From an uncultured Lachnospiraceae bacterium (GTDB lineage: Bacteria > Bacillota > Clostridia > Lachnospirales > Lachnospiraceae), in NCBI GenBank assembly GCA_910579495.1, contig CAJTVD010000038.1, positions 1 to 36,943 on the forward strand: a stretch of DNA of 36,943 nt. The letters are read 5' to 3'. Below, piece by piece: positions 22,124 through 29,773 of the stretch; position 1 is the stretch's first letter; each line of letters opens with the position of its first letter. The position numbers were made by a program, and so were the translations under genes. The notes beneath the pieces are model-generated. The model was not told the DNA's origin. It saw only the letters and a program-made list of their open reading frames with translations, and searched no databases.

Positions 22124-22666
22124 ATGTCACGTATAGGAAGAATGCCAATCGCAATTCCTGCAGGCGTAACTGTAGAGGTTGCAGAAAATAACAAAGTGAC
22201 TGTAAAAGGTCCTAAGGGGACGCTGGAGAGAACGCTCCCTGCCGGAATGGAAATCAAAGTGGAAGGGGAGCAGGTTACGGTTTCCCGCCCTAACGATTTA
22301 AAGAAAATGAAATCCCTGCACGGCCTTTCAAGGACGCTGATCAACAATATGGTTATTGGCGTGGTAAACGGCTACGAAAAGAAGCTGGAGGTAAACGGCG
22401 TAGGTTACAGGGCGGCAAAAGCCGGCAATAAATTAACCTTATCCCTGGGATATTCCCACCCCGTTGAGATGATTGACCCGGAAGGGATTGAGACGGTCCT
22501 GGAAGGACAGAACGTTATTATTGTTAAGGGTATCGACAAAGAAAAGGTTGGCCAGTTCGCAGCCCAGATCAGGGACAAGAGAAGGCCGGAGCCTTATAAG
22601 GGCAAGGGTATCAAGTATGCCGACGAAGTCATCAGGCGTAAAGTTGGTAAGACTGGTAAGAAATAG
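22124..22666 (+). CDS. rplF: 50S ribosomal protein L6
   Basis: L6 (180 residues) lies near the sarcin-ricin loop. SRIGRMPIAIPAGVTVEV, the duplicated L6 fold, and IRDKRRPEPYKGKGIKYADE are clear. AGGAGG lies before ATG 22124. rplR follows after 17 nt. Confidence 0.97.
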   Translation: MSRIGRMPIAIPAGVTVEVAENNKVTVKGPKGTLERTLPAGMEIKVEGEQVTVSRPNDLKKMKSLHGLSRTLINNMVIGVVNGYEKKLEVNGVGYRAAKAGNKLTLSLGYSHPVEMIDPEGIETVLEGQNVIIVKGIDKEKVGQFAAQIRDKRRPEPYKGKGIKYADEVIRRKVGKTGKK

Positions 22667-22683
22667 ATAAGGAGAGTGTAAAA

Positions 22684-23052
22684 ATGGTTAGTAAAAAATC
22701 AAGGCAAGAAGTCCGTGTTAAAAAACACATGAGAATGCGCAACCGTTTTAGCGGTACACCTGAAAGACCCCGTCTTGGAGTGTTCAGAAGCAATAATCAT
22801 ATGTATGCTCAAATTATTGATGATACGGTTGGAAAAACTTTAGTTGCTGCTTCTACGGTTGAAAAGGATGTAAAGGCGCAGCTGGAAAAGACCAACAATG
22901 TTGAAGCGGCGGCATACCTGGGGAGCGTTATTGCAAAGCGAGCTATTGAAAAAGGGATTGACACCGTGGTCTTTGACAGGAGCGGTTATCTCTATCATGG
23001 TAAAATTGCAGCTTTAGCTGACGCAGCCAGAGAAGCTGGCCTGAATTTCTAG
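22684..23052 (+). CDS. rplR: 50S ribosomal protein L18
   Basis: L18 (122 residues) binds 5S rRNA with L5. RFSGTPERPRLGVFRSNNHM and FDRSGYLYHGKIAALADAAR are the family marks. A GGAGAG site precedes ATG 22684, and rpsE starts 17 nt after the stop. Confidence 0.97.
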   Translation: MVSKKSRQEVRVKKHMRMRNRFSGTPERPRLGVFRSNNHMYAQIIDDTVGKTLVAASTVEKDVKAQLEKTNNVEAAAYLGSVIAKRAIEKGIDTVVFDRSGYLYHGKIAALADAAREAGLNF

Positions 23053-23069
23053 GAAGGGAGATACTTAAC

Positions 23070-23579
23070 ATGAGACATACAATTATCGATGTCAGCGGCA
23101 TGGAATTAACCGAAAAAGTTGTTGCCATCAAGCGTGTAACCAAGGTTGTTAAGGGCGGCCGTAATATGCGTTTTACAGCTCTGGTAGTCGTTGGGGATAT
23201 GAACGGGCATGTGGGTGCCGGGCTTGGGAAGGCAACAGAAATTCCTGAAGCCATCCGTAAAGGGAAGGAAGACGCTATTAAGCACATGATTTCCGTTGCA
23301 AAGGATGACAACAACAGCATTACCCATGATTTTACAGGGAAATTCGGTTCCGCTTCCGTTCTTCTTAAGAAGGCTCCTGAAGGTACCGGTATCATCGCCG
23401 GAGGCCCTGCACGTATTGTCTGCGAGCTTGCAGGAATAAAAAATATCCGTACAAAGTCTTTAGGTTCTAACAATAAGCAGAACGTTGTGCTTGCTACCAT
23501 CGCGGGCCTTGAGGCGCTTAAGACGCCGGAAGAAGTGGCAAGGAAGCGCGGCAAGTCCGTGGAAGAAATTTTAGCATAG
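23070..23579 (+). CDS. rpsE: 30S ribosomal protein S5
   Basis: S5 (169 residues) affects decoding fidelity. The S5 signature RVTKVVKGGRNMRFTALVVV and GHVGAGLGKATEIPEAIRKG are present, with C-terminal NNKQNVVLATIAGLEALKTP. The segment where spectinomycin-resistance changes occur (around VKGGRN) shows no obvious deletion. GGAAGGGAG precedes ATG 23070. Confidence 0.97.
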   Translation: MRHTIIDVSGMELTEKVVAIKRVTKVVKGGRNMRFTALVVVGDMNGHVGAGLGKATEIPEAIRKGKEDAIKHMISVAKDDNNSITHDFTGKFGSASVLLKKAPEGTGIIAGGPARIVCELAGIKNIRTKSLGSNNKQNVVLATIAGLEALKTPEEVARKRGKSVEEILA

Positions 23580-23593
23580 GAGGGAATGGAAAG

Positions 23594-23782
23594 ATGGCAG
23601 AACAGAAAATGTTAAAGATCACATTGGTAAAATCTACTATCGGCGCAGTCCCGAAGCATAAAGCTACCGTGCAGTCTATGGGGCTTAGAAAGCTCAACAA
23701 GTCGATCGTACTGCCTGACAATGCGGCTACTAGAGGACAGATCCAGCAGATCAGGCACTTAATAAAGGTTGAAGAAGTCTAA
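23594..23782 (+). CDS. rpmD: 50S ribosomal protein L30
   Basis: L30 (62 residues): LKITLVKSTIGAVPKHKATV and MGLRKLNKSIVLPDNAATRG match the short bacterial L30. AGGAGGGAA precedes ATG 23594, and rplO starts 20 nt after the stop. Confidence 0.96.
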   Translation: MAEQKMLKITLVKSTIGAVPKHKATVQSMGLRKLNKSIVLPDNAATRGQIQQIRHLIKVEEV

Positions 23783-23802
23783 AAGATAAGGAGGTGTCAG
23801 CA

Positions 23803-24261
23803 ATGAGTAAGGAACGCTCAATGGAATTATGCAATTTACGGCCGGCAAGAGGCTCCAAGCATAATGAGTTCAGGAAGGGCCGTGGACATGGCTCAGGAAA
23901 CGGCAAGACAGCCGGTAAAGGCCATAAGGGGCAGAAAGCCCGTTCAGGTGCGCCCAGAATAGGCTTTGAAGGCGGGCAGATGCCCTTATACAGAAGAATT
24001 CCTAAGAGAGGCTTTACCTGCCCCAGCTCTAAGGAAATTATTGCGGTGAACTTGGACGTACTGAATAAGAAGTTTGAGGACGGCGCCGTAGTTGATGTGG
24101 ATACGCTAATTGAATCCGGTATTGTGAAAAATCCAAGGGATGGCGTAAAGATCCTCGGAAATGGAACAATTACCAAGAAGCTTACAGTAAAGGCAAATGC
24201 TTTCAGTGCATCCGCAAAAGAAAAAATTGAAGCTGTTGGTGGAACTGTAGAGGTGATGTAA
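23803..24261 (+). CDS. rplO: 50S ribosomal protein L15
   Basis: L15 (152 residues) is a late-assembly 23S rRNA binder. The Gly/Arg-rich N-terminus (MELCNLRPARGSKHNEFRKG, then GSGNGKTAGKGHKGQKAR) and ITKKLTVKANAFSASAKEKI are typical. ATG 23803 follows AAGGAGGTG at the right distance. An in-frame GTG at 23794 is within that site and is rejected. The stop directly abuts the secY start. Confidence 0.96.
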   Translation: MSKERSMELCNLRPARGSKHNEFRKGRGHGSGNGKTAGKGHKGQKARSGAPRIGFEGGQMPLYRRIPKRGFTCPSSKEIIAVNLDVLNKKFEDGAVVDVDTLIESGIVKNPRDGVKILGNGTITKKLTVKANAFSASAKEKIEAVGGTVEVM

Positions 24262-25575
24262 ATGCTCACAACCTTAAAAAACGCATTTAAAATAAAAGAT
24301 ATAAGAAACAAACTATTGTTTACACTTGGCATGCTCGCTGTGATCCGCCTTGGCTCACAGCTCCCTGTGCCGGGGGTGGACAGGCATTATTTTTCCAATT
24401 GGTTTGCCCAGCAGACCGGCGATGCGTTCAGTTTTTTTGATGCCTTTACAGGTGGTTCGTTTCTTAATATGTCGATTCTGGCATTAAATATCACGCCATA
24501 TATTACTTCTTCCATTATCATGCAGCTTCTCACGATTGCCATACCGAAGCTGGAGGAGATGCAGAAGGAAGGGGAGGATGGAAGGAAGAAGATTGCTTCC
24601 ATTACCCGTTATGTGACGGTAGCCCTTGCCCTTATTGAATCTTCCGCCATGGCGATTGCTTTCGGGAACGGCGGGCTTTTAGAGAATTTTAATGCTCTTA
24701 ATGTGATTACCGTAATTGCGGCGCTTACTGCGGGAAGTGCGTTTTTAATGTGGATAGGCGAGCGGATTACGGAAAAAGGCGTAGGAAACGGTATTTCCAT
24801 CGTGCTTGTTATTAATATCATTTCCAGGATCCCCCAGGATATTGCCCAATTGTTTGAGCGGTTTGTGTTCGGCAAACCCATAGCAGTAGGGGTGGTAGCA
24901 GCAGTGGCCATATTTGCTGTCATTCTGGCAATGGTGGTGATGGTGATCATTCTCAACGACGGTGTCCGTAAAATTCCTGTGCAGTATGCGAAAAAGGTCC
25001 AGGGAAGAAAGATGGTGGGCGGGCAGACATCCTCTATTCCTTTAAAGGTGAACACGTCCGGCGTAATTCCAATTATTTTCGCATCCTCCCTGATGCAGCT
25101 CCCTATTGTTGTATGCAGCTTTTTGGGCTATAACGGGACCGGCTTCTGGGGGCATATCTTAAAAGGGTTAAATTCCGGAAACTGGTGTAAACCGGGGGAG
25201 CCTGTTTATTCCATTGGATTGCTGGTATATATAGTACTGGTCATTTTCTTTGCCTACTTCTATACTTCCATTACCTTTAATCCGATTGAGATCGCGGAAA
25301 ATATGAAAAAACAGGGTGGGTTTATTCCCGGAATAAGGCCTGGCAAGCCCACCAGCGAATATCTGACCAAGATTTTGAACTATATTGTTTTCATCGGCGC
25401 GGTAGGGCTTACGGTTGTATGCGTAATCCCCTTTGTGTTCAACGGTGTGTTCGGCGCACAGGTTTCCTTTGGAGGTACCAGCCTGATCATTATCGTGAGT
25501 GTTGTGCTGGAAACCATGAAGCAGATCGAATCCCAGATGCTGGTGCGTAATTACAAAGGTTTTTTAAATGATTAA
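24262..25575 (+). CDS. secY: Protein translocase subunit SecY
   Basis: This 437-residue, ten-helix membrane protein forms the Sec channel with SecE and SecG. The N-terminal KDIRNKLLFTLGMLAVIRLG, the plug region LPVPGVDR and GGSFLNMSILALNITPYITS, and the cytoplasmic loops FNPIEIAENMKKQGGFIPGI and KGFLND near the C-terminus are standard. The start ATG immediately follows the rplO stop, so expression is coupled to the ribosomal genes. A 144-nt spacer with two hairpins separates it from adk. Confidence 0.97.
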   Translation: MLTTLKNAFKIKDIRNKLLFTLGMLAVIRLGSQLPVPGVDRHYFSNWFAQQTGDAFSFFDAFTGGSFLNMSILALNITPYITSSIIMQLLTIAIPKLEEMQKEGEDGRKKIASITRYVTVALALIESSAMAIAFGNGGLLENFNALNVITVIAALTAGSAFLMWIGERITEKGVGNGISIVLVINIISRIPQDIAQLFERFVFGKPIAVGVVAAVAIFAVILAMVVMVIILNDGVRKIPVQYAKKVQGRKMVGGQTSSIPLKVNTSGVIPIIFASSLMQLPIVVCSFLGYNGTGFWGHILKGLNSGNWCKPGEPVYSIGLLVYIVLVIFFAYFYTSITFNPIEIAENMKKQGGFIPGIRPGKPTSEYLTKILNYIVFIGAVGLTVVCVIPFVFNGVFGAQVSFGGTSLIIIVSVVLETMKQIESQMLVRNYKGFLND

Positions 25576-25600
25576 TGAGTTACTTTACTGTTAAAAATTT

Positions 25601-25650
25601 AGAGGTGAAGGGAAAATACAGGCGATAGCAAACTGTTTTCCTTTGCCTCT
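25601..25650 (+). promoter_or_regulatory. Long imperfect hairpin between secY and adk
   Basis: AGAGGTGAAGGGAAAA at 25601-25616 pairs with TTTTCCTTTGCCTCT at 25636-25650, with a few G-U or bulged positions and a short inner CAG/CTG stem. No T-run follows (ATATTATTAG), so it is more likely a processing or attenuating structure than a full terminator. A second hairpin, GCGGAAA/TTTCCGC (25667-25695), lies just downstream. Confidence 0.5.
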
Positions 25651-25719
25651 ATATTATTAGAATAGTGCGGAAATGGCAGCAGAGGAGGTTTCCGCGCTGG
25701 TATCAGAAATGAGGGAAGA

Positions 25720-26361
25720 ATGAAAATAATTATGTTAGGGGCTCCCGGTGCAGGGAAAGGCACACAGGCAAAGATGATTGCCGAAAAGTACGGTGTACCC
25801 CATATTTCCACAGGCGATATTTTCAGGGCGAATATCAAAAACGGCACGGAACTGGGAATGGAAGCCAAGAAATATATGGACCAGGGGCTGCTGGTGCCGG
25901 ATGAGCTTACTGTAAAGATACTCCTGGACAGGGTTGCCGGAGATGACTGCAAGGGCGGGTATGTGCTGGACGGCTTCCCAAGGACGATTCCCCAGGCGGA
26001 AGTCCTGGATAAGGCGCTGGAAGAAATCGGCGATAAGATTGACTTTGCAGTTGACGTGGACGTGCCGGATGAAAATATCATCAACAGGATGGGCGGCAGG
26101 CGTGCCTGCTTAGGGTGCGGCGCTACCTACCATTTGGAGCATGTCCCGCCCAAAAAGGAGGGGATCTGCGACACCTGCGGCAGGGAACTGGTCCTTAGGG
26201 ACGACGACAGGCCGGAAACGGTGAAAAACCGCCTGGAAGTTTATCACAAACAGACACAGCCCCTGATAGCTTTTTACCAGCAGAAGGGGATTTTAAAGAC
26301 AGTGGACGGCACAGCCGATCGGAAAGACGTGTTCCAGGCAATTACCGCCATTTTGGGATAG
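25720..26361 (+). CDS. adk: Adenylate kinase (zinc-LID type)
   Basis: This 213-residue enzyme interconverts ATP + AMP and 2 ADP. P-loop GAPGAGKGTQ (residues 7-16), NMP-binding GVPHISTGDIFR, and DGFPRTIPQAE are present. The LID carries four cysteines (CLGC and CDTC) for a structural zinc, as in many Gram-positive adenylate kinases. GAGGGAAG precedes ATG 25720. The gene is co-transcribed in the secY-adk-map order typical of Firmicutes, and map begins 4 nt after its stop. Confidence 0.97.
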   Translation: MKIIMLGAPGAGKGTQAKMIAEKYGVPHISTGDIFRANIKNGTELGMEAKKYMDQGLLVPDELTVKILLDRVAGDDCKGGYVLDGFPRTIPQAEVLDKALEEIGDKIDFAVDVDVPDENIINRMGGRRACLGCGATYHLEHVPPKKEGICDTCGRELVLRDDDRPETVKNRLEVYHKQTQPLIAFYQQKGILKTVDGTADRKDVFQAITAILG

Positions 26362-26365
26362 CGCT

Positions 26366-27133
26366 ATGGCCATAACAATAAAGTCTGAGAGGGAAATAGA
26401 GCTTATGCGCCAGTCAGGAAGAATCCTGGCAAAGGTCCATGAGCAGCTAGGCGAGGCAATCAAACCGGGAATCTCAACCTGGGATATTGATGCCTTGGGT
26501 GAAAAGCTGATCCGCGGCTATGGCTGTGTACCCAATTTTCTGAATTATAATGGCTTCCCGGGGGCTGTGTGTGTGTCCGTAAATAATGAAGTTGTACATG
26601 GCATACCTTCTAAACGGAGGATATTAAAAGAGGGCGATATTGTCAGCCTGGATACAGGGCTGATCTATAAAGGGTATCATTCCGATGCCGCCAGGACTTA
26701 TCCGGTAGGCAGGATCAGCCGGGAAGCAGCAAGGCTGATCAAAGTTACCCAGCAAAGCTTTTTTGAGGGAATAAAGTATGCCAGGGCGGGCGGGCATCTT
26801 TACGATATCTCCAACGCCATTGACGCTTTCTGTACCAGATATGGCTACAGCATGGTACGGGACCTGGTGGGGCATGGCATTGGGACCCATCTCCATGAAC
26901 CGCCCCAGATCCCCAATTTCAGGCAGTGGCGCAGGGGCATAAGGCTAAGGCCGGGGATGGCCCTTGCCATAGAGCCTATGGTGAATGCAGGCGGCTGGCG
27001 GGTGCGGTGGCTTCCGGACGGATGGACAGTAGTGACCCAGGACGGGAAACTGTCTGCCCATTATGAAAATACAATACTGGTCACAGACCAGGAACCGGAA
27101 ATCCTCACTCTTTCGCCGAAAGCTTCCGGCTGA
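26366..27133 (+). CDS. map: Methionine aminopeptidase, type I
   Basis: This 255-residue metalloprotease removes N-terminal Met from new proteins. The five metal ligands are Asp96, Asp107, His170, Glu203 and Glu234 (in SLDTG, YHSDAARTY, GHGIGTHLHEPP, AIEPM and HYENTI). There is no N-terminal zinc-finger extension. The Shine-Dalgarno site before ATG 26366 is weak, so translation may depend on re-initiation from adk, whose stop lies 4 nt upstream. Confidence 0.96.
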   Translation: MAITIKSEREIELMRQSGRILAKVHEQLGEAIKPGISTWDIDALGEKLIRGYGCVPNFLNYNGFPGAVCVSVNNEVVHGIPSKRRILKEGDIVSLDTGLIYKGYHSDAARTYPVGRISREAARLIKVTQQSFFEGIKYARAGGHLYDISNAIDAFCTRYGYSMVRDLVGHGIGTHLHEPPQIPNFRQWRRGIRLRPGMALAIEPMVNAGGWRVRWLPDGWTVVTQDGKLSAHYENTILVTDQEPEILTLSPKASG

Positions 27134-27150
27134 AAGGACAGGTGCAGCTT

Positions 27151-27423
27151 ATGGTAGGAATGTTTGCCATATCCAGGGCAGGACACGACAAAGACCGGGT
27201 ATATATTATAATAAAAGAAGAAGGGGATTTTGTTTATCTGGCAGACGGAAAGGCCAGAGGGCTAAAAAATCCCAAAAAGAAAAAAAAGAAACATCTTCAG
27301 CTAATGAAAACAGATATTGACACCACTTTGGCAGAAAAGCTAAAAAGCGGGCATATCATTTATGAGGAAGAAATTAAATTTGCCATCAAAGAAAGAACCA
27401 GCGGATGGCAAAAGAACGAGTAA
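27151..27423 (+). CDS. KOW-domain RNA-binding protein (L14e/L27e-like)
   Basis: This protein of about 90 residues begins with a KOW-like motif (MVGMFAISRAGHDKDRVYII), followed by EEGDFVYLADGKARGLKNPK and a lysine-rich stretch, as in ribosomal L14e/L27e-like proteins. Small KOW proteins occur at this position, between map and infA, in many Clostridia. The function is unknown, but ribosome binding is a fair guess. ATG 27151 is the likely start; GTG 27142 in the same frame is an alternative closer to the AAAGGA site. It ends 31 nt before infA. Confidence 0.8.
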   Translation: MVGMFAISRAGHDKDRVYIIIKEEGDFVYLADGKARGLKNPKKKKKKHLQLMKTDIDTTLAEKLKSGHIIYEEEIKFAIKERTSGWQKNE

Positions 27424-27454
27424 GATGTTTTTCGTTTTATGGAGGAGGTAACAC

Positions 27455-27673
27455 ATGTCAAAAGCCGATGTAATTGAGATTGAAGGAACCGTAGTAGAAA
27501 AACTTCCCAACACCATGTTCCAGGTGGAACTGGAAAACGGGCATAGGGTGTTAGCGCACATCAGCGGGAAACTGCGGCAGAATTTTATACGGATCCTTCC
27601 GGGGGATAAGGTTACTTTGGAACTGTCGCCTTACGACCTGAGCAAGGGAAGGATCATCTGGAGGGATAAATAG
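27455..27673 (+). CDS. infA: Translation initiation factor IF-1
   Basis: IF-1 (72 residues) is a single OB-fold that blocks the 30S A site during initiation. EIEGTVVEKLPNTMFQVELE, GHRVLAHISGKLRQNFIRIL and GDKVTLELSPYDLSKGRIIW are canonical. GGAGGAGG lies before ATG 27455. A 61-nt inverted-repeat structure starts at 27674, directly after its stop. Confidence 0.97.
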   Translation: MSKADVIEIEGTVVEKLPNTMFQVELENGHRVLAHISGKLRQNFIRILPGDKVTLELSPYDLSKGRIIWRDK

Positions 27674-27734
27674 TAAATATTTGTAGCGGCCTGGCCAAGG
27701 GCCTGGCCGGAGGATGGATTGTTACAAATATTTA
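27674..27734 (+). repeat. Stem-loop between infA and rpmJ
   Basis: A perfect 12-bp inverted repeat (27674-27685 with 27723-27734) encloses GC-rich repeated blocks (GGCCTGGCC twice, 27689-27697 and 27700-27708). No T-run follows. It lies just before the rpmJ promoter and may reduce read-through or mark an RNA end. Confidence 0.55.
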
Positions 27735-27755
27735 GGAAAATAATGGGGTTTGTCA

Positions 27756-27784
27756 TTGCATTTATGGCTCTGTTATGGTATAAT
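27756..27784 (+). promoter_or_regulatory. Internal promoter before rpmJ
   Basis: TTGCAT (27756-27761), a 17-nt spacer and TATAAT (27779-27784) form a near-consensus promoter with the same -35 and spacing as the S10 promoter at 14215. It would start transcription of rpmJ and the alpha operon independently of the upstream genes. Confidence 0.75.
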
Positions 27785-27816
27785 GTGAAACGGTCTTTTT
27801 GAAAGGAGGGTTTAAC

Positions 27817-27930
27817 ATGAAGGTTAGATCATCAGTAAAACCGATTTGCGAAAAGTGCAAGATCATTAAGAGAAAAGGGCAGATCAGAGTGATCTGCGAG
27901 AATCCGAAGCACAAACAAAGACAGGGATAA
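27817..27930 (+). CDS. rpmJ: 50S ribosomal protein L36
   Basis: This 37-residue protein begins MKVRSSVKPICEKCKIIKRK and ends GQIRVICENPKHKQRQG. It is the zinc-ribbon type of L36, with Cys11, Cys14, Cys27 and His32 as ligands. It was found by reading the frame after the AAAGGAGGG ribosome site. ATG is at 27817 and TAA at 27928-27930. The position between infA and rpsM is standard. Confidence 0.97.
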   Translation: MKVRSSVKPICEKCKIIKRKGQIRVICENPKHKQRQG

Positions 27931-28169
27931 TCCGCTGCCTGTGGCAGAAGGGTTCTTGTCCAATTATTAGAAGCGGCTGCAGTGCCTCTCCCGGCTTAGC
28001 CAATATGCCAGGGATGCGCTGATAAATATAATTGTACAAAGGAGCCTTGGTGATTACTTCTTGGTTCGTGAGAATTTTCGCGTAAGATCGGAAACATCCG
28101 GTTGGGCGCAGTGCGCCCCAATCAATTAGTGTCAGCGCATGGAAATGCGCAAAGAATGGAGGAATTTAA
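27931..28169 (+). promoter_or_regulatory. Spacer/leader of rpsM with hairpins
   Basis: This 239-nt untranslated stretch separates rpmJ from rpsM. It contains a hairpin GGGCGC/GCGCCC (28104-28109 with 28113-28118), a second GCGCAT/ATGCGC (28135-28140 with 28145-28150), and the rpsM ribosome site GGAGG at about 28158-28162. An AT-rich TATAAT without a good -35 occurs near 28026. It is likely a regulated leader of the alpha operon. The ligand is unknown and no known class is assigned. Confidence 0.45.
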
Positions 28170-28538
28170 ATGGCTCGTATTGCAGGTGTGGACTTACCAA
28201 GGGAAAAACGTGTGGAAATTGGTTTGACTTATGTTTACGGAATCGGACGTTCCAGTTCCAATAAGATTCTGGCGCAGGCAAAAGTCAACCCGGATACCCG
28301 TGTCAGGGAGCTGACCGACGATGAAGTGAAGAGAATCAGCGAAGTCATTGATGCTGGTTACATGGTGGAAGGTGACCTCCGCAGGGAAGTTGCCATGAAC
28401 ATCAAAAGGCTTCAGGAAATCGGATGCTACAGGGGAATCCGCCACAGGAAAGGGCTTCCGGTACGTGGTCAGAATACCAAGACCAATGCAAGGACAAGGA
28501 AAGGCCCTAAGAGGACTGTGGCAAACAAGAAGAAATAA
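28170..28538 (+). CDS. rpsM: 30S ribosomal protein S13
   Basis: S13 (122 residues) bridges the 30S head to the 50S subunit. MARIAGVDLPREKRVEIGLT, LRREVAMNIKRLQEIGCYRG and GLPVRGQNTKTNARTRKGPK are signatures. It is the first gene of the rpsM-rpsK-rpsD-rpoA-rplQ run, 45 nt before rpsK. Confidence 0.97.
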   Translation: MARIAGVDLPREKRVEIGLTYVYGIGRSSSNKILAQAKVNPDTRVRELTDDEVKRISEVIDAGYMVEGDLRREVAMNIKRLQEIGCYRGIRHRKGLPVRGQNTKTNARTRKGPKRTVANKKK

Positions 28539-28583
28539 AACGGAAAACAATTCACAATGATTGAAGAAAGTAGGTTAGTTTAA

Positions 28584-28982
28584 ATGGCAGCAAAAAAAGT
28601 TACCAAAAAAGTGACAAAAAAACGTGTCAAGAAAAACGTTGAACATGGACAGGCACACATCCAGTCTTCATTTAACAATACAATTGTTACGTTGACAGAC
28701 AGTGAAGGGAATGCCCTTAGCTGGGCAAGTGCCGGTGGTCTTGGTTTTAGAGGTTCAAGGAAATCTACTCCATATGCAGCACAGATGGCAGCAGAGACAG
28801 CGACAAAGGCAGCATTGGTGCATGGGTTAAAGACAGTTGACGTTATGGTAAAGGGACCCGGTTCAGGGCGTGAGGCGGCAATACGTGCCCTTTCCGCATG
28901 CGGGCTGGAAGTTACCAGTATCAGGGACGTGACACCTGTACCCCATAACGGATGCCGCCCGCCCAAACGCCGCCGCGTATAA
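28584..28982 (+). CDS. rpsK: 30S ribosomal protein S11
   Basis: S11 (132 residues) lies on the 30S platform. IQSSFNNTIVTLTDSEGNAL, GFRGSRKSTPYAAQMAAETA and VTPVPHNGCRPPKRRRV are diagnostic. The N-terminus is a lysine-rich tail (MAAKKVTKKVTKKRVKKNVE). The site before ATG 28584 is a modest AGAAAGTAGG-type stretch. rpsD follows after 70 nt. Confidence 0.97.
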   Translation: MAAKKVTKKVTKKRVKKNVEHGQAHIQSSFNNTIVTLTDSEGNALSWASAGGLGFRGSRKSTPYAAQMAAETATKAALVHGLKTVDVMVKGPGSGREAAIRALSACGLEVTSIRDVTPVPHNGCRPPKRRRV

Positions 28983-29052
28983 CAAAAGTAAGTCAGATGT
29001 TGGAAGAAGGCGCTGAAAGGTGCGCTGTAAACAATAACAGGAGGAAAATAAA

Positions 29053-29646
29053 ATGGCAGTAAACAGAGTTCCGGTTTTAAAAAGATGCAGGTCCCTTGGG
29101 CTTGACCCCACATTTCTTGGATATGACAAGAAATCAAACAGGACGAACGCAAGGGCTGGCAAGAAAGTAAGTGAGTACGGGCTTCAGCTCCGTGAAAAGC
29201 AGAAAGCCAAATTTATCTACGGCGTGCTGGAAAAGCCTTTCAGGAATTACTATGAAAAGGCAGACAGGATGAAGGGCATGACCGGTGAAAACCTGATGGT
29301 TATGCTGGAGAGCAGGCTGGACAACGTGGTATTCCGTATGGGATTCGCCAGGACCAGAAGGGAAGCAAGGCAGGTGGTTGGGCACCAGCACTTCCTGGTA
29401 AACGGAAAGCCTGTCCAGATTCCTTCCTATCTGGTAAAAGCCGGGGATGTTATTGAAGTCAGAGAAAAGTCAAAATCCCTACAGAGATACAAAGATATCC
29501 TTGAAGTAACAGCAGGAAGGCTGGTTCCTGAATGGATGGAGGTAGACCAGGAGGCATTAAAAGGGACTGTGAAGAACCTTCCCACCAGAGAAATGATTGA
29601 TGTTCCTGTAAATGAGATGCTTATTGTCGAATTGTATTCCAAATAA
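29053..29646 (+). CDS. rpsD: 30S ribosomal protein S4 (zinc-free form)
   Basis: S4 (197 residues) starts 16S rRNA folding and in E. coli represses the alpha operon. The S4 RNA-binding domain is clear (MLESRLDNVVFRMGFARTRR, GHQHFLVNGKPVQIPSYLVK). The N-terminus has one Cys and lacks the four-Cys zinc knuckle. In B. subtilis rpsD lies elsewhere, so its place inside the alpha operon fits Clostridia. GGAGG precedes ATG 29053. A long hairpin (29653-29702) follows its stop. Confidence 0.96.
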   Translation: MAVNRVPVLKRCRSLGLDPTFLGYDKKSNRTNARAGKKVSEYGLQLREKQKAKFIYGVLEKPFRNYYEKADRMKGMTGENLMVMLESRLDNVVFRMGFARTRREARQVVGHQHFLVNGKPVQIPSYLVKAGDVIEVREKSKSLQRYKDILEVTAGRLVPEWMEVDQEALKGTVKNLPTREMIDVPVNEMLIVELYSK

Positions 29647-29652
29647 ATCGTG

Positions 29653-29702
29653 TGATAAAACTCTAAGGCAGCGTGGTACGCTGCCTAAGAGTGTATTTAT
29701 CA
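29653..29702 (+). promoter_or_regulatory. Two-tier hairpin between rpsD and rpoA
   Basis: The inner stem CTCTAAGGCAGCGT/ACGCTGCCTAAGAG (29661-29674 and 29678-29691) has one mismatch and a 3-nt loop. The outer stem TGATAAA/TTTATCA (29653-29659 and 29696-29702) closes around it. No T-run follows. It may be an attenuator, an RNase site or an S4-binding site that sets the ratio of ribosomal proteins to RNA polymerase alpha. Confidence 0.6.
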
Positions 29703-29773
29703 TATGGAGAAGAATTGCAGGCCAATTTTTCTATAGGTGTTACTTTCATTGTTCGTAAAGGAGGGTATTTGCA

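Noticed and set aside
22943..23554. 203-codon minus-strand open frame across rplR/rpsE
   Set aside because: It lies entirely antisense to two certain ribosomal protein genes, has no ribosome site and no recognisable domain.
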